Shown: in pieces, positions 1-6,161 of the stretch
Layout: every line of letters starts with the position of its first letter
Position numbering within the stretch: position 1 is the stretch's first letter
Assembly: GCA_023428585.1 (NCBI GenBank)
Contig: JAEYXG010000011.1
Location: 1 to 8,277, forward strand
Source of the DNA: Bacteroidota bacterium
Lineage (GTDB): Bacteria > Bacteroidota > Bacteroidia > Bacteroidales > Lentimicrobiaceae
DNA length: 8,277 nucleotides
Reading direction: 5' to 3'
Made by a program: the position numbers and the translations under genes
The notes under the pieces: generated by a model
Told to the model about the DNA's origin: nothing
Databases searched by the model: none
What the model saw: only the letters and a program-made list of their open reading frames with translations

Positions 1-1008
1 GCATATATCTTGTCTTTCTTTAAAACACCAAACTCTTCTCTTTCATACAACTATTCCATAATTAAGGCCCATTTAACTAATGGAGAATATGATTATTTTG
101 TAGCAGATGACACCACAAATAAAGCCATAACAAGCTTGATTATTGATGAAACAAGTGAATTATTAAAAATAAACTACAGGGTTTTTCATTTGACATGGGT
201 ACCCAATAATCCGATAGCAAAAATCAGCTACGATCTTAGCAATATTGAAATCGTAATGCCCGATAATGAGTTTCACTCACAAACCAAGCTGGCTAAAATA
301 AATGATTCAAGTTATTTTTTATCAGGACAGTTTTATGAGGAATACATCCGTAATTTAGGTCTCTCCAAATACAATCTAAACGATTCTCTACTCTATACTA
401 TCACGTTACCTGGTGAAACAGGAAGCATAACATACCCTGGTATGGGGAAAAAAAATATCCTTGCTACCACTGATTACATATGGGTTATGGGATGGTATTA
501 TGTCGGAGATTACTTTCCACCATGTGCACATACTTCATTTATCGTGTTAAACAAGCTAAATTACAACCTGGAATTAATTGAACAGATCTTTTATGGTCAA
601 GATGATGCTTATCTTCCTAAAGACATAATTGAAACTATTGACAACCACATAGTTGTAGTTGGAGATTACTACGACGTTCAATCTTATGACTGTATTTCTC
701 ATCCATTCGTATTAAAAGTCAACAGCGAAGGTCTGATAGTAAATACTGACAACAACAACATGCCCCAGGCAATGGAAGCAATCATAATACCTAACCCGGG
801 TAAAGATTTCCTGCAGGTTAAACTGGGCGTACAACACAATACTGCCACACTTCAGTTGTTTGATTTAAATGGGCGCCTAGTTTTAACTGAAGTTGTTGTT
901 ACTGACATGCAGCACATTGACACGTCAGAATTGACAAAAGGCGTTTATCCCTATAGGATTTCAACAAGCAATAAGGTGATTGGAATGGGAAAATGGATAA
1001 AAGAATAG
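1..1008 (+). CDS. T9SS C-terminal sorting domain protein, 5' end outside window
   Basis: This is the 3' part of a gene for a secreted or surface protein. The reading frame is open from base 1 with no stop and no convincing start (the TTG at 10 is only the first possible start codon), so it begins upstream; 335 residues are visible. The last ~78 residues (about bases 772-1005) form a type IX secretion type A sorting domain: a PNPGKDFLQV opening, then LQLFDLNGRLV, then a GVYPYRI strand and the ending GKWIKE. In known T9SS cargo this domain directs transport across the outer membrane and is cleaved by the sortase PorU. The part before it is rich in aromatic and beta-forming residues; stretches such as HPFVLKVNSEGLIV and HIVVVGDYYD resemble blade ends of secreted beta-propellers, but I recognise no specific domain. 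Function of the mature part is unknown. The gene is AT-rich compared with murA and dnaJ. Confidence 0.85.
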   Translation, partial: AYILSFFKTPNSSLSYNYSIIKAHLTNGEYDYFVADDTTNKAITSLIIDETSELLKINYRVFHLTWVPNNPIAKISYDLSNIEIVMPDNEFHSQTKLAKINDSSYFLSGQFYEEYIRNLGLSKYNLNDSLLYTITLPGETGSITYPGMGKKNILATTDYIWVMGWYYVGDYFPPCAHTSFIVLNKLNYNLELIEQIFYGQDDAYLPKDIIETIDNHIVVVGDYYDVQSYDCISHPFVLKVNSEGLIVNTDNNNMPQAMEAIIIPNPGKDFLQVKLGVQHNTATLQLFDLNGRLVLTEVVVTDMQHIDTSELTKGVYPYRISTSNKVIGMGKWIKE

Positions 1009-1118
1009 TATTATTATCTTATATTGAATTATTACCGATAATGACCGGCCCCAATACCAAGGCTACCGTATTTTTCTATGGTTTTGGGCAGAAACAGTTG
1101 TTGTTGAAATTTGCAAAA

Positions 1119-1155
1119 TTAAAGATCCTTTGTTTGCAGGTTAAAGGATCTTTAA
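1119..1155. terminator. Hairpin between convergent genes, likely bidirectional terminator
   Basis: Two perfect 13-nt complementary arms, TTAAAGATCCTTT (1119-1131) and AAAGGATCTTTAA (1143-1155), flank an 11-nt loop. The structure lies between the ends of two convergent genes, 110 bp after the + gene stop and 29 bp beyond the - gene stop. The stem is AT-rich and is followed by only a short T-rich run on either strand, so it is not a textbook intrinsic terminator, but position and perfect symmetry favour a shared transcript end. Confidence 0.6.
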
Positions 1156-1163
1156 CTTTACGT

Positions 1164-1187
1164 ATAGACCGGTAATTGGAGGTCTAT
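1164..1187 (-). terminator. Small hairpin overlapping the minus-strand stop codon
   Basis: ATAGACC (1164-1170) and GGTCTAT (1181-1187) are perfect 7-nt inverted arms around a 10-nt loop. The right arm contains the TAG stop of the minus-strand T9SS gene (1184-1186). It may help end or protect the minus-strand transcript together with the larger hairpin at 1119-1155. No U-tract follows directly, so the role is inferred from position only. Confidence 0.35.
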
Positions 1188-2647
1188 TTAACAATAAGTT
1201 TCCTGTTCAATATACTTCTTCCATCAATAAGCCGCACAAGGTATAAGCCCCCTGGCAACATACTTATATCAACCAAACTACCACTGTTGTAATTATTGAT
1301 ATCGATTGATGTTCTACCGCTGATATCAATCACCTGCAGCCTGACATTTTTAAGTTTGTTGACCGGTTGATACGATACGATAAAAAACTCATTGGCGGGA
1401 TTTGGTAAAATGACCAGTGGATAGTCTTTATCAGGATGATCAACAATACCTACAACCTTTTCACCACACTCAGCGCCTTGCTTTGAGAAATAGTTTATAC
1501 CGGAGCCTGATGAACTGTTAGTGGGAGGGCCGTGAACACCACTATGATATTCATAAAGTCCGATTCCTTCAACGTATGCCTTGCTGGTAGAAGTAAAACC
1601 GAATTCATCGAAATCGCACCATGAATTTTCTTCAGAACAATACTCCAAATGCCCATCCCAATAATTGAAAGTCCACAAATCAAGTCCACAGTAATCCATT
1701 TTTTCAAGAGAACCATGCCGTGTTATCTGTGTTCCAATCCAGTCAAATGGAATGTTGGCAATCACTTCATCCTTTCTATATTTTAACCATGTGGTATCAA
1801 CGGTTAAAGATGATGAATCAGGAATATATATTTCCCTTATTACTTTATATTTCAACGAATCAGAAGTTTCAAGTCTTTCAATAAAACTATCAGTAAAATA
1901 ATTCCTATAACTTAATTCAGGATATTCCGGCCAATTAAAAAATTCATACCATTGAATAACATCACCCGGCAGGTAATCAAAGATTCTGTCATTTGTGAGT
2001 TGATAAAATCCGGCATCGGGTGATTCATTTCCCATTAAAATCAAAGGTTCCAGCACATGAGGAAAGCTATCTATTCTGAAGAAACCAATCAACTCAAGTT
2101 GTTTGCCAATTATGATTTCCCGGGAATTAAGAGCGGAGTTAATGAAATTACCCTGAAGGTCAGTATGGGAAATCTTATAACGATAAACAGAATCAATCAT
2201 TCCGAGAATACTCATGGTATCAGCACCCGGCGAGACCCTGCTTATGGAGAAGCGCTGAAGGCCATCCTCATAAAATATATGAGCCTGCAATGGGGCCAGA
2301 TTAAAATTCATACTCACAACTGAGCCATTGTTGGTTATAAAGCTGTAAACATCATCTGCAATCTGTACTTCACTACCCATCCATGACGGACGATTCTGAT
2401 GATAACAGTATTGTCCCCAAACGTGGCATGTATCACTTATATATCCTGTATCGCCAACGGTTTTATACGGATAATAAACAGCACCTGAGGATTGCACATT
2501 TACCGAATCAAAAACAAGACTAAAGGTTTTTGACGATTCATCCAATGTTCTGAAAACCTTGTGGGTGTTCATGTTAAAGAGTTGGAAGTTCTGACCGGTA
2601 GCCAAAAGACTAAGAAAAAAAAGAACAATTGAAAGTAGTGGTTTCAT
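1184..2647 (-). CDS. Secreted T9SS type A sorting domain protein (hypothetical)
   Basis: This complete 487-residue gene encodes a secreted protein of unknown function. Residues 1-19 are a signal peptide: MKP, a hydrophobic core LLSIVLFFLSLL, and an ATGQ ending typical of Bacteroidota. Residues about 20-400 match no domain I can name. They contain scattered cysteines (74, 81, 320, 337, 344, 394) and a segment YVEGIGLYEYHSG (358-370) followed by INYFSKQGAECGEKV (384-398), an arrangement I recall just before the sorting domain in many Bacteroidota secreted proteins. Residues about 411-487 are the T9SS sorting domain, with ILPNPANEFFIVSY, LQVIDISGRT, LPGGLYLVRL and the ending RKLIVK. The likely route is Sec export, then outer-membrane passage through T9SS with removal of the C-terminal domain. 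The ATG at 2647 is chosen because the signal peptide starts there. No Shine-Dalgarno is evident. The gene converges on the partial T9SS gene but shares no obvious similarity with it outside the sorting domain. Confidence 0.88.
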   Translation of the reverse strand: MKPLLSIVLFFLSLLATGQNFQLFNMNTHKVFRTLDESSKTFSLVFDSVNVQSSGAVYYPYKTVGDTGYISDTCHVWGQYCYHQNRPSWMGSEVQIADDVYSFITNNGSVVSMNFNLAPLQAHIFYEDGLQRFSISRVSPGADTMSILGMIDSVYRYKISHTDLQGNFINSALNSREIIIGKQLELIGFFRIDSFPHVLEPLILMGNESPDAGFYQLTNDRIFDYLPGDVIQWYEFFNWPEYPELSYRNYFTDSFIERLETSDSLKYKVIREIYIPDSSSLTVDTTWLKYRKDEVIANIPFDWIGTQITRHGSLEKMDYCGLDLWTFNYWDGHLEYCSEENSWCDFDEFGFTSTSKAYVEGIGLYEYHSGVHGPPTNSSSGSGINYFSKQGAECGEKVVGIVDHPDKDYPLVILPNPANEFFIVSYQPVNKLKNVRLQVIDISGRTSIDINNYNSGSLVDISMLPGGLYLVRLIDGRSILNRKLIVK

Positions 2648-2666
2648 ATTGCATGGTTATAAGAAA

Positions 2667-2692
2667 CAAATATATAAAGAATATTTATACAA
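2667..2692 (-). promoter_or_regulatory. Promoter candidate of the minus-strand T9SS gene
   Basis: Read on the minus strand, TATATTTG (2674-2667) fits the Bacteroidota -7 consensus TAnnTTTG exactly. A TTG (2692-2690) lies 15 nt upstream of it, somewhat closer than the usual spacing of about 19-21, so the -33 part is weak. Transcription would start near 2663-2660, giving a leader of about 13-16 nt before the ATG at 2647. Confidence 0.45.
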
Positions 2693-2760
2693 TATCGATC
2701 TATGAAGATAACCAATAGCTACTTGTTCAATAAATACATTGCATTTTCTAAAAGAGAACT

Positions 2761-3141
2761 AGAAATTGACCTTTCCGGTTAAAGTAGTCAACATACTTTT
2801 ACCACTATTTAACAAAACTTGAGTGTAATAATCGTATGTTTTCGGTCGGGATTCATTTGGATCCGATAACTATATGCTAACTATTCTCTAACTAATCTCT
2901 GACCAGACACTTTATAATTTTAATATTGTTTGTATTTAGTGGGTACTAAGCGACTATAAGGTGGGTCAAAATGAATCCCAAACCTGACTATTGATAATCG
3001 CCTTTTCCCAGGTGCAGGCAGCAATCCTTTGCATATGGAAAAGTGGCACCCTTAGCTCAGGTATGCTGGCTCACTTTTGCCCCGAATTGTGGCATACATT
3101 TGTCCGGAGTAGTCAATTTGAACTGAATTTCAGCTATTGAC
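2761..3141. mobile_element. Probable IS21-like terminal-repeat remnant, no transposase
   Basis: Degenerate ~22-bp units run in one direction on the right and in the opposite direction on the left. Right units start near 2960 (GGGTCAAAATGAATCCC), 3043 (GTGGCACCC...), 3065 (TGGCTCACTTTTGCCCCGAA), 3089 (GTGGCATACATTTGTCCGGA) and 3112 (GTCAATTTGAACTGAA). On the left, read as reverse complement, similar units occur at 2864-2843 (GGATCCAAATGAATCCC, sharing AAATGAATCCC with the unit at 2960), 2793-2773 (TTGACTACTTTAACCGGAAA) and 2771-2761 (GGTCAATTT...). From family knowledge, IS21-type elements carry several ~20-bp transposase-binding repeats of the GTGG(C)TCA-TTTG-CCGGAAT type at both ends, in opposed orientation. 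No istA or istB coding sequence is present, so this would be a deleted relic. The repeats are diverged, and exact borders and target duplications cannot be fixed by eye. Confidence 0.4.
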
Positions 3142-3195
3142 TGTGTATTTTCTGTTTTTTGTTTTCTGCATATACTGTTTTTCTTTTTTATCTAA

Positions 3196-3230
3196 TTTGA
3201 AACCTGATTAAAAATAAAGCGTTATATTTG
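3196..3230 (+). promoter_or_regulatory. Promoter of the DUF4290-murA unit
   Basis: TATATTTG (3223-3230) is an exact match to the Bacteroidota -7 element TAnnTTTG and is followed by CAGCG. TTTG (3196-3199) lies 23 nt upstream and can serve as the -33 element, at the long end of known spacings. The predicted start is near 3236, leaving an unusually long leader of about 148 nt before the ATG at 3384. Confidence 0.6.
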
Positions 3231-3383
3231 CAGCGTCTGTTATGTTAATATCTCCTTGCAGACCAATAAGTACGTACCTCACATTATTTTTGAAATATAA
3301 GATCATTCGGGAGCATTGTATTTATTATTGCCAACAATAATTAGATAGACAGGTATCAGAAAAAGCCTAATTAAATTTTCTTT

Positions 3384-4052
3384 ATGGATTATAACAGCAC
3401 ACGCGAGAAACTCATAATTCCTGAGTACGGCCGCAATGTTCAGAAAATGGTAGCTTATGTAATGACCATTGAAGACAAGGAAAAGCGCACCAATCTATGC
3501 AAAGCACTGGTGAATATCATGGCGCAGCTTCATCCTGAGCAGCGTGATACCACCGATTATAGAAGGAAACTGTGGGACCATCTTTACATCATTTCAAATT
3601 ACAAGTTAGACGTTGACGGCCCATTCCCTGTCCCTTCGCCCGAAGAAAGATTAGGCAGGCCAAATACCATACCATATCCGCAGGAAACAATCAAGTTCAG
3701 GCCTTATGGCAAAAATATAGCCAAGATGATTGAGAAGGCTACCACTTTTGAAGATGGTGCTGAGAAAGATGCACTGGTAAAGAACATAGCAAACCACCTG
3801 AAGAAATCATACCTTAACTGGAATCGTGATTCAGTGAATGACGAACTCATCACTGATCACCTTGCCGAATTATCACATGGCAAGTTAAAACTTAGCGAAG
3901 ACACCAGGCTAACCCACACCAATGAATTGCTTGCCCGTAATGGAGGTCAGCCCAATTCATCCTCCTCATTGGGTATGAACAGAAAAAAGAAATTTATCCC
4001 GCGCGATAAGAATAACCAGTTCCGTGACCAGCGAAACCGCAAAAAGAATTAA
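3384..4052 (+). CDS. DUF4290 domain-containing protein
   Basis: This 222-residue cytoplasmic protein has no signal peptide or membrane segment, and its biochemical function is unknown. I recognise it as DUF4290 from its MDYN...LIIPEYGRNVQKMV opening, the WDHLYIISNYKLDVDGPFPVP segment and its place directly before murA, a pairing I recall from many Bacteroidota. It is mostly helical by composition. Residues about 13-80 and 106-172 look like two copies of one unit: YGRNVQKMV...TIEDKEKR (15-35) matches YGKNIAKMI...TFEDGAEK (108-128), and DHLYIISNYKLDVD (65-78) matches DHLAELSHGKLKLSED (158-173). Residues about 186-222 form a low-complexity, strongly basic tail rich in K, R, N and Q, possibly binding RNA, ribosome or another polyanion (inference). 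The ATG is the first start after the in-frame stop at 3372-3374. murA follows after 38 bp, so co-transcription is likely and a role linked to envelope growth is conceivable but unproven. Confidence 0.85.
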   Translation: MDYNSTREKLIIPEYGRNVQKMVAYVMTIEDKEKRTNLCKALVNIMAQLHPEQRDTTDYRRKLWDHLYIISNYKLDVDGPFPVPSPEERLGRPNTIPYPQETIKFRPYGKNIAKMIEKATTFEDGAEKDALVKNIANHLKKSYLNWNRDSVNDELITDHLAELSHGKLKLSEDTRLTHTNELLARNGGQPNSSSSLGMNRKKKFIPRDKNNQFRDQRNRKKN

Positions 4053-4090
4053 CTTGCTCCCTGAATTAAAGCATTAATAAGCTTAACTAT

Positions 4091-5395
4091 ATGGGATCAT
4101 TTATTATTAACGGAGGTTGTAGGCTCTCGGGTGAAATCGTACCCCAGGGTGCCAAGAATGAAGCATTGCAGATTTTGTGTGCTGTACTGCTTACACCAGA
4201 GAAAGTAACAATCAACAACATCCCTGATATTCTGGATGTAAACAAGCTGATAGAGTTGTTATCAGGCATGGGTGTTAAAGTTGAGAAGCTCGGCAAGGGA
4301 AGTTACAGCTTCCAGGCTGAAGAAATCAATCTGGAGTATTTCAAATCACAGGAGTTTCGTAAAAAAGGGGGCGGATTGCGCGGCTCCATCATGCTGATAG
4401 GCCCACTGCTGGCCCGTTATGGCAAGGCATATATGCCACATCCCGGTGGAGATAAAATTGGCAGACGCCGGCTGGATACTCATTTCATCGGGCTCCAGAA
4501 ACTTGGCGCAAAGTTTGACTTTGAGAACGTTAATACCTTCTATAGTGTATCAGCGCCTGAACTGAAAGGCTGTTATATGCTTCTTGATGAAGCCTCCGTT
4601 ACCGGAACTGCCAATATTGTTATGGCAGCGGTAATGGCTAAGGGTACAACCACAATCTTCAACGCTGCCTGCGAGCCTTACCTGGTTCAATTATGCCGTA
4701 TGCTCAACCGCATGGGCGCCCGTATAACAGGTGTTGGATCGAATCTTCTCACCATTGAGGGCGTTGATAGCATGAATGGCACAGAGCATACCATGCTGCC
4801 TGATATGATCGAGATTGGCAGTTTTATTGGTATGGCTGCCATGACACAGTCGGAAATTACTATCAAAAACGTTCATTATCAGGAATTGGGAATAATACCT
4901 GATGTTTTCAGGCGACTGGGTATAAAATTGGAATTGCATGATGATGATCTTTTCATTCCGGCACAGGACACTTATGAAGTGGAAACCTTTATGGATGGCT
5001 CTATCATGACAATTGCCGATTCGCCATGGCCGGGGTTTACACCCGATCTGGTAAGCATTGCCCTGGTTGTTGCAACTCAGGCAAAAGGCAGCGTCCTCAT
5101 ACATCAGAAGATGTTTGAAAGCCGACTGTTTTTTGTAGACAAGCTTATTGAAATGGGTGCCCAGATCATACTTTGTGATCCACACCGCGCAACAGTCATT
5201 GGATTAAATCACCAGATTTCATTGAGAGGCATAACAATGTCATCACCAGATATCCGGGCAGGTGTTGCCTTGCTTATTGCAGCTCTTTCTGCCCGCGGCA
5301 AAAGCCGAATTGACAATATTGAACAGATTGACAGAGGCTATCAGGATATTGATGCCCGCTTGCAAGCTCTGGGCGCTTCAATTGAAAGAGTATAA
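4091..5395 (+). CDS. murA: UDP-N-acetylglucosamine 1-carboxyvinyltransferase MurA
   Basis: MurA transfers enolpyruvate from PEP to the 3'-OH of UDP-GlcNAc, the first committed step of peptidoglycan synthesis in the cytoplasm. The 434-residue protein is near the usual family length (E. coli 419) and shows the two-lobed EPSP-synthase fold signatures throughout. By comparison with E. coli, K22-N23 in PQGAKNEAL match the PEP/UDP-GlcNAc-binding pair, R97 matches R91, R126 matches R120, D319 in PGFTPDL matches catalytic D305, R389 in SPDIRA matches R371, and R415 in QIDRGYQ matches R397. The mobile active-site loop reads PGGDKIGRRRLDTH, with D121 where E. coli has C115, the residue alkylated by fosfomycin. 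Such an Asp is known to keep activity and to give fosfomycin insensitivity in other bacteria, and I recall it as normal for Bacteroidota. An in-frame stop at 4067-4069 supports the ATG at 4091. It is probably transcribed with the DUF4290 gene 38 bp upstream. Confidence 0.97.
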   Translation: MGSFIINGGCRLSGEIVPQGAKNEALQILCAVLLTPEKVTINNIPDILDVNKLIELLSGMGVKVEKLGKGSYSFQAEEINLEYFKSQEFRKKGGGLRGSIMLIGPLLARYGKAYMPHPGGDKIGRRRLDTHFIGLQKLGAKFDFENVNTFYSVSAPELKGCYMLLDEASVTGTANIVMAAVMAKGTTTIFNAACEPYLVQLCRMLNRMGARITGVGSNLLTIEGVDSMNGTEHTMLPDMIEIGSFIGMAAMTQSEITIKNVHYQELGIIPDVFRRLGIKLELHDDDLFIPAQDTYEVETFMDGSIMTIADSPWPGFTPDLVSIALVVATQAKGSVLIHQKMFESRLFFVDKLIEMGAQIILCDPHRATVIGLNHQISLRGITMSSPDIRAGVALLIAALSARGKSRIDNIEQIDRGYQDIDARLQALGASIERV

Positions 5396-5409
5396 AAACC
5401 TCAACGGTC

Positions 5410-5434
5410 ACTTTGACGATTAAACCGTCAAAGT
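5410..5434 (+). terminator. Hairpin after murA, possible terminator
   Basis: ACTTTGACG (5410-5418) and CGTCAAAGT (5426-5434) are perfect 9-nt inverted arms with a 7-nt loop, starting 15 bp after the murA stop. No T-run follows (next bases ATATCC), so this could be a U-tract-free terminator, a 3'-end stabilising hairpin or an operator. Its place just before a promoter-like region suggests the end of the DUF4290-murA transcript. Confidence 0.5.
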
Positions 5435-5466
5435 ATATCCAACTGAATTACCGGGATATTAATAAC

Positions 5467-5507
5467 TGACATTTTGTCGTTATTTTATTACTGGCAAACA
5501 TTTTGTA
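5467..5507 (+). promoter_or_regulatory. grpE operon promoter region with sigma-54-like element
   Basis: An imperfect palindrome TGACATTTTGTCG (5467-5479, arms GACA/TGTC) is followed 12 nt later by TGGCAAACATTTTGTA (5492-5507). In the second motif GG (5493-5494) and GT (5505-5506) are spaced exactly as the GG and GC of sigma-54 -24/-12 promoters; the -12 C is T here. The predicted start is about 5518, 40 nt before the grpE ATG. Both motifs share ACATTTTGT (5469-5477 and 5498-5506). No good TAnnTTTG element and no CIRCE element is visible in the gap. Sigma-54 use is inference; the motif could also serve an ECF or housekeeping sigma factor. Confidence 0.45.
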
Positions 5508-5509
5508 GC

Positions 5510-5530
5510 AGCCATCATTAACTAATGGCT
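5510..5530 (+). promoter_or_regulatory. Nested inverted repeats near the predicted grpE start site
   Basis: AGCCAT (5510-5515) and ATGGCT (5525-5530) form a 6-bp inverted repeat. Nested within and overlapping it, CATTA (5516-5520) and TAATG (5523-5527) form a second palindrome with a 2-nt centre. The element lies on the predicted transcription start and could be a repressor operator or a short leader hairpin. Function is inferred only from symmetry and place. Confidence 0.3.
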
Positions 5531-5557
5531 CATAGTGGCGTAATTAAATAATTAATC

Positions 5558-6151
5558 ATGAAACAGCATAAGAATAAGCAAGGTCATGAAGATGAACCTA
5601 TTAAATCAGGTTATGGACATGCCGAAGCAAGTAAACAGGAAGTGACTGAAGAAAAGGAAGAAACAACAGGTACTGCAACAACAACCTTAGACAATAGTGC
5701 AGAAGAACTATTGCTTATGCAGAAGAAATATGATGAGATTAACGACAAATACCTGCGTCTTTACTCAGAATTCGACAATTACAGGAAAAGAGCCATCAAG
5801 GAAAGGATTGAATTGAGCAAAACAGCTTCAGAACAGGTAATAACTGACTTTCTGACAATTCTTGACGACTTTGAAAGGGCAATAGGCTCCTTTGAAAATG
5901 TTACGGCCGTTGAGCCATTGAAGGAAGGGACTATACTGATATACAATAAATTCAAGAATAGTCTGAATCAAAAAGGATTGGAATTGATTGAAGCTCAGGG
6001 ACAACCATTCAACACAGATTTCCATGAAGCCATTGCCAATGTGCCGGCATCGTCTGATGATCAGAAGAATAAGGTAATGGATGTTACTCAGAAAGGTTAT
6101 ACATTGAACGGCAAGGTAATCAGGTTTGCAAAAGTAGTAGTAGGTATATAA
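5558..6151 (+). CDS. grpE: Nucleotide exchange factor GrpE
   Basis: GrpE releases ADP from the DnaK (Hsp70) ATPase domain and so drives the chaperone cycle in the cytoplasm; it also acts as a thermosensor. The 197-residue length matches E. coli GrpE (197). Residues 1-50 are a polar, acidic, probably disordered head rich in E, K, T and Q. A long helix follows (about 50-105) with the family core YLRLYSEFDNYRKRAIKE, which forms the dimer coiled coil. After a short variable link come LKEGTILIYNKF and the C-terminal beta domain, with GLELIEAQGQPFNTDFHEAI (FNTDFHEA is the family's conserved F-x3-x-HEA region) and the ending LNGKVIRFAKVVVG. An in-frame stop at 5549-5551 supports the ATG at 5558. It is first in an apparent operon with dnaJ (10 bp gap) and an ABC ATPase. 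dnaK is not in the window. Confidence 0.96.
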   Translation: MKQHKNKQGHEDEPIKSGYGHAEASKQEVTEEKEETTGTATTTLDNSAEELLLMQKKYDEINDKYLRLYSEFDNYRKRAIKERIELSKTASEQVITDFLTILDDFERAIGSFENVTAVEPLKEGTILIYNKFKNSLNQKGLELIEAQGQPFNTDFHEAIANVPASSDDQKNKVMDVTQKGYTLNGKVIRFAKVVVGI

Positions 6152-6161
6152 GCAAGAAAAA

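Larger units (their letters stand above)
2648..3383. other. 736-bp intergenic region without a credible gene
   Basis: This gap separates divergently transcribed genes. No ORF here has recognisable protein features. It holds a minus-strand promoter candidate (2667-2692), an IS-end-like repeat cluster (about 2761-3141), a T-rich tract with two copies of CTGTTTTT (3152-3159 and 3175-3182), a plus-strand promoter candidate (3196-3230) and a leader of about 148 nt before the DUF4290 gene. I see no tRNA, CRISPR or recognisable riboswitch. In the leader, ATTATTG (3324-3330) and CAATAAT (3335-3341) can form a small hairpin with a CCAA loop; its role is unknown. Confidence 0.7.

Noticed and set aside
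993..1175. Possible 60-residue + strand ORF overlapping the end of the first T9SS gene
   Set aside because: It overlaps the sorting-domain end and runs through the terminator hairpin, with no recognisable protein features.
2057..2323. 88-residue + strand ORF inside the minus-strand T9SS gene
   Set aside because: It is a shadow frame; the minus-strand protein is complete, with a signal peptide and a sorting domain.
3280..3287. Palindrome GTACGTAC in the DUF4290 leader
   Set aside because: It is only 8 bp, with no partner copy or promoter-relative position to suggest an operator; it fits chance.
3242..3340. A 32-codon ATG ORF in the leader of the DUF4290 gene (possible leader peptide)
   Set aside because: The length is easily reached by chance, there is no ribosome-binding signal, and it shows no attenuator-like codon run or pairing with a terminator.
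4691..5185. 164-residue minus-strand ORF inside murA
   Set aside because: It is a shadow of the murA reading frame; the murA frame carries all conserved residues, and the antisense product resembles nothing.
5396..5557. CIRCE element (HrcA site) before grpE
   Set aside because: No TTAGCACTC-N9-GAGTGCTAA-like sequence is present; the palindromes here have different sequences.
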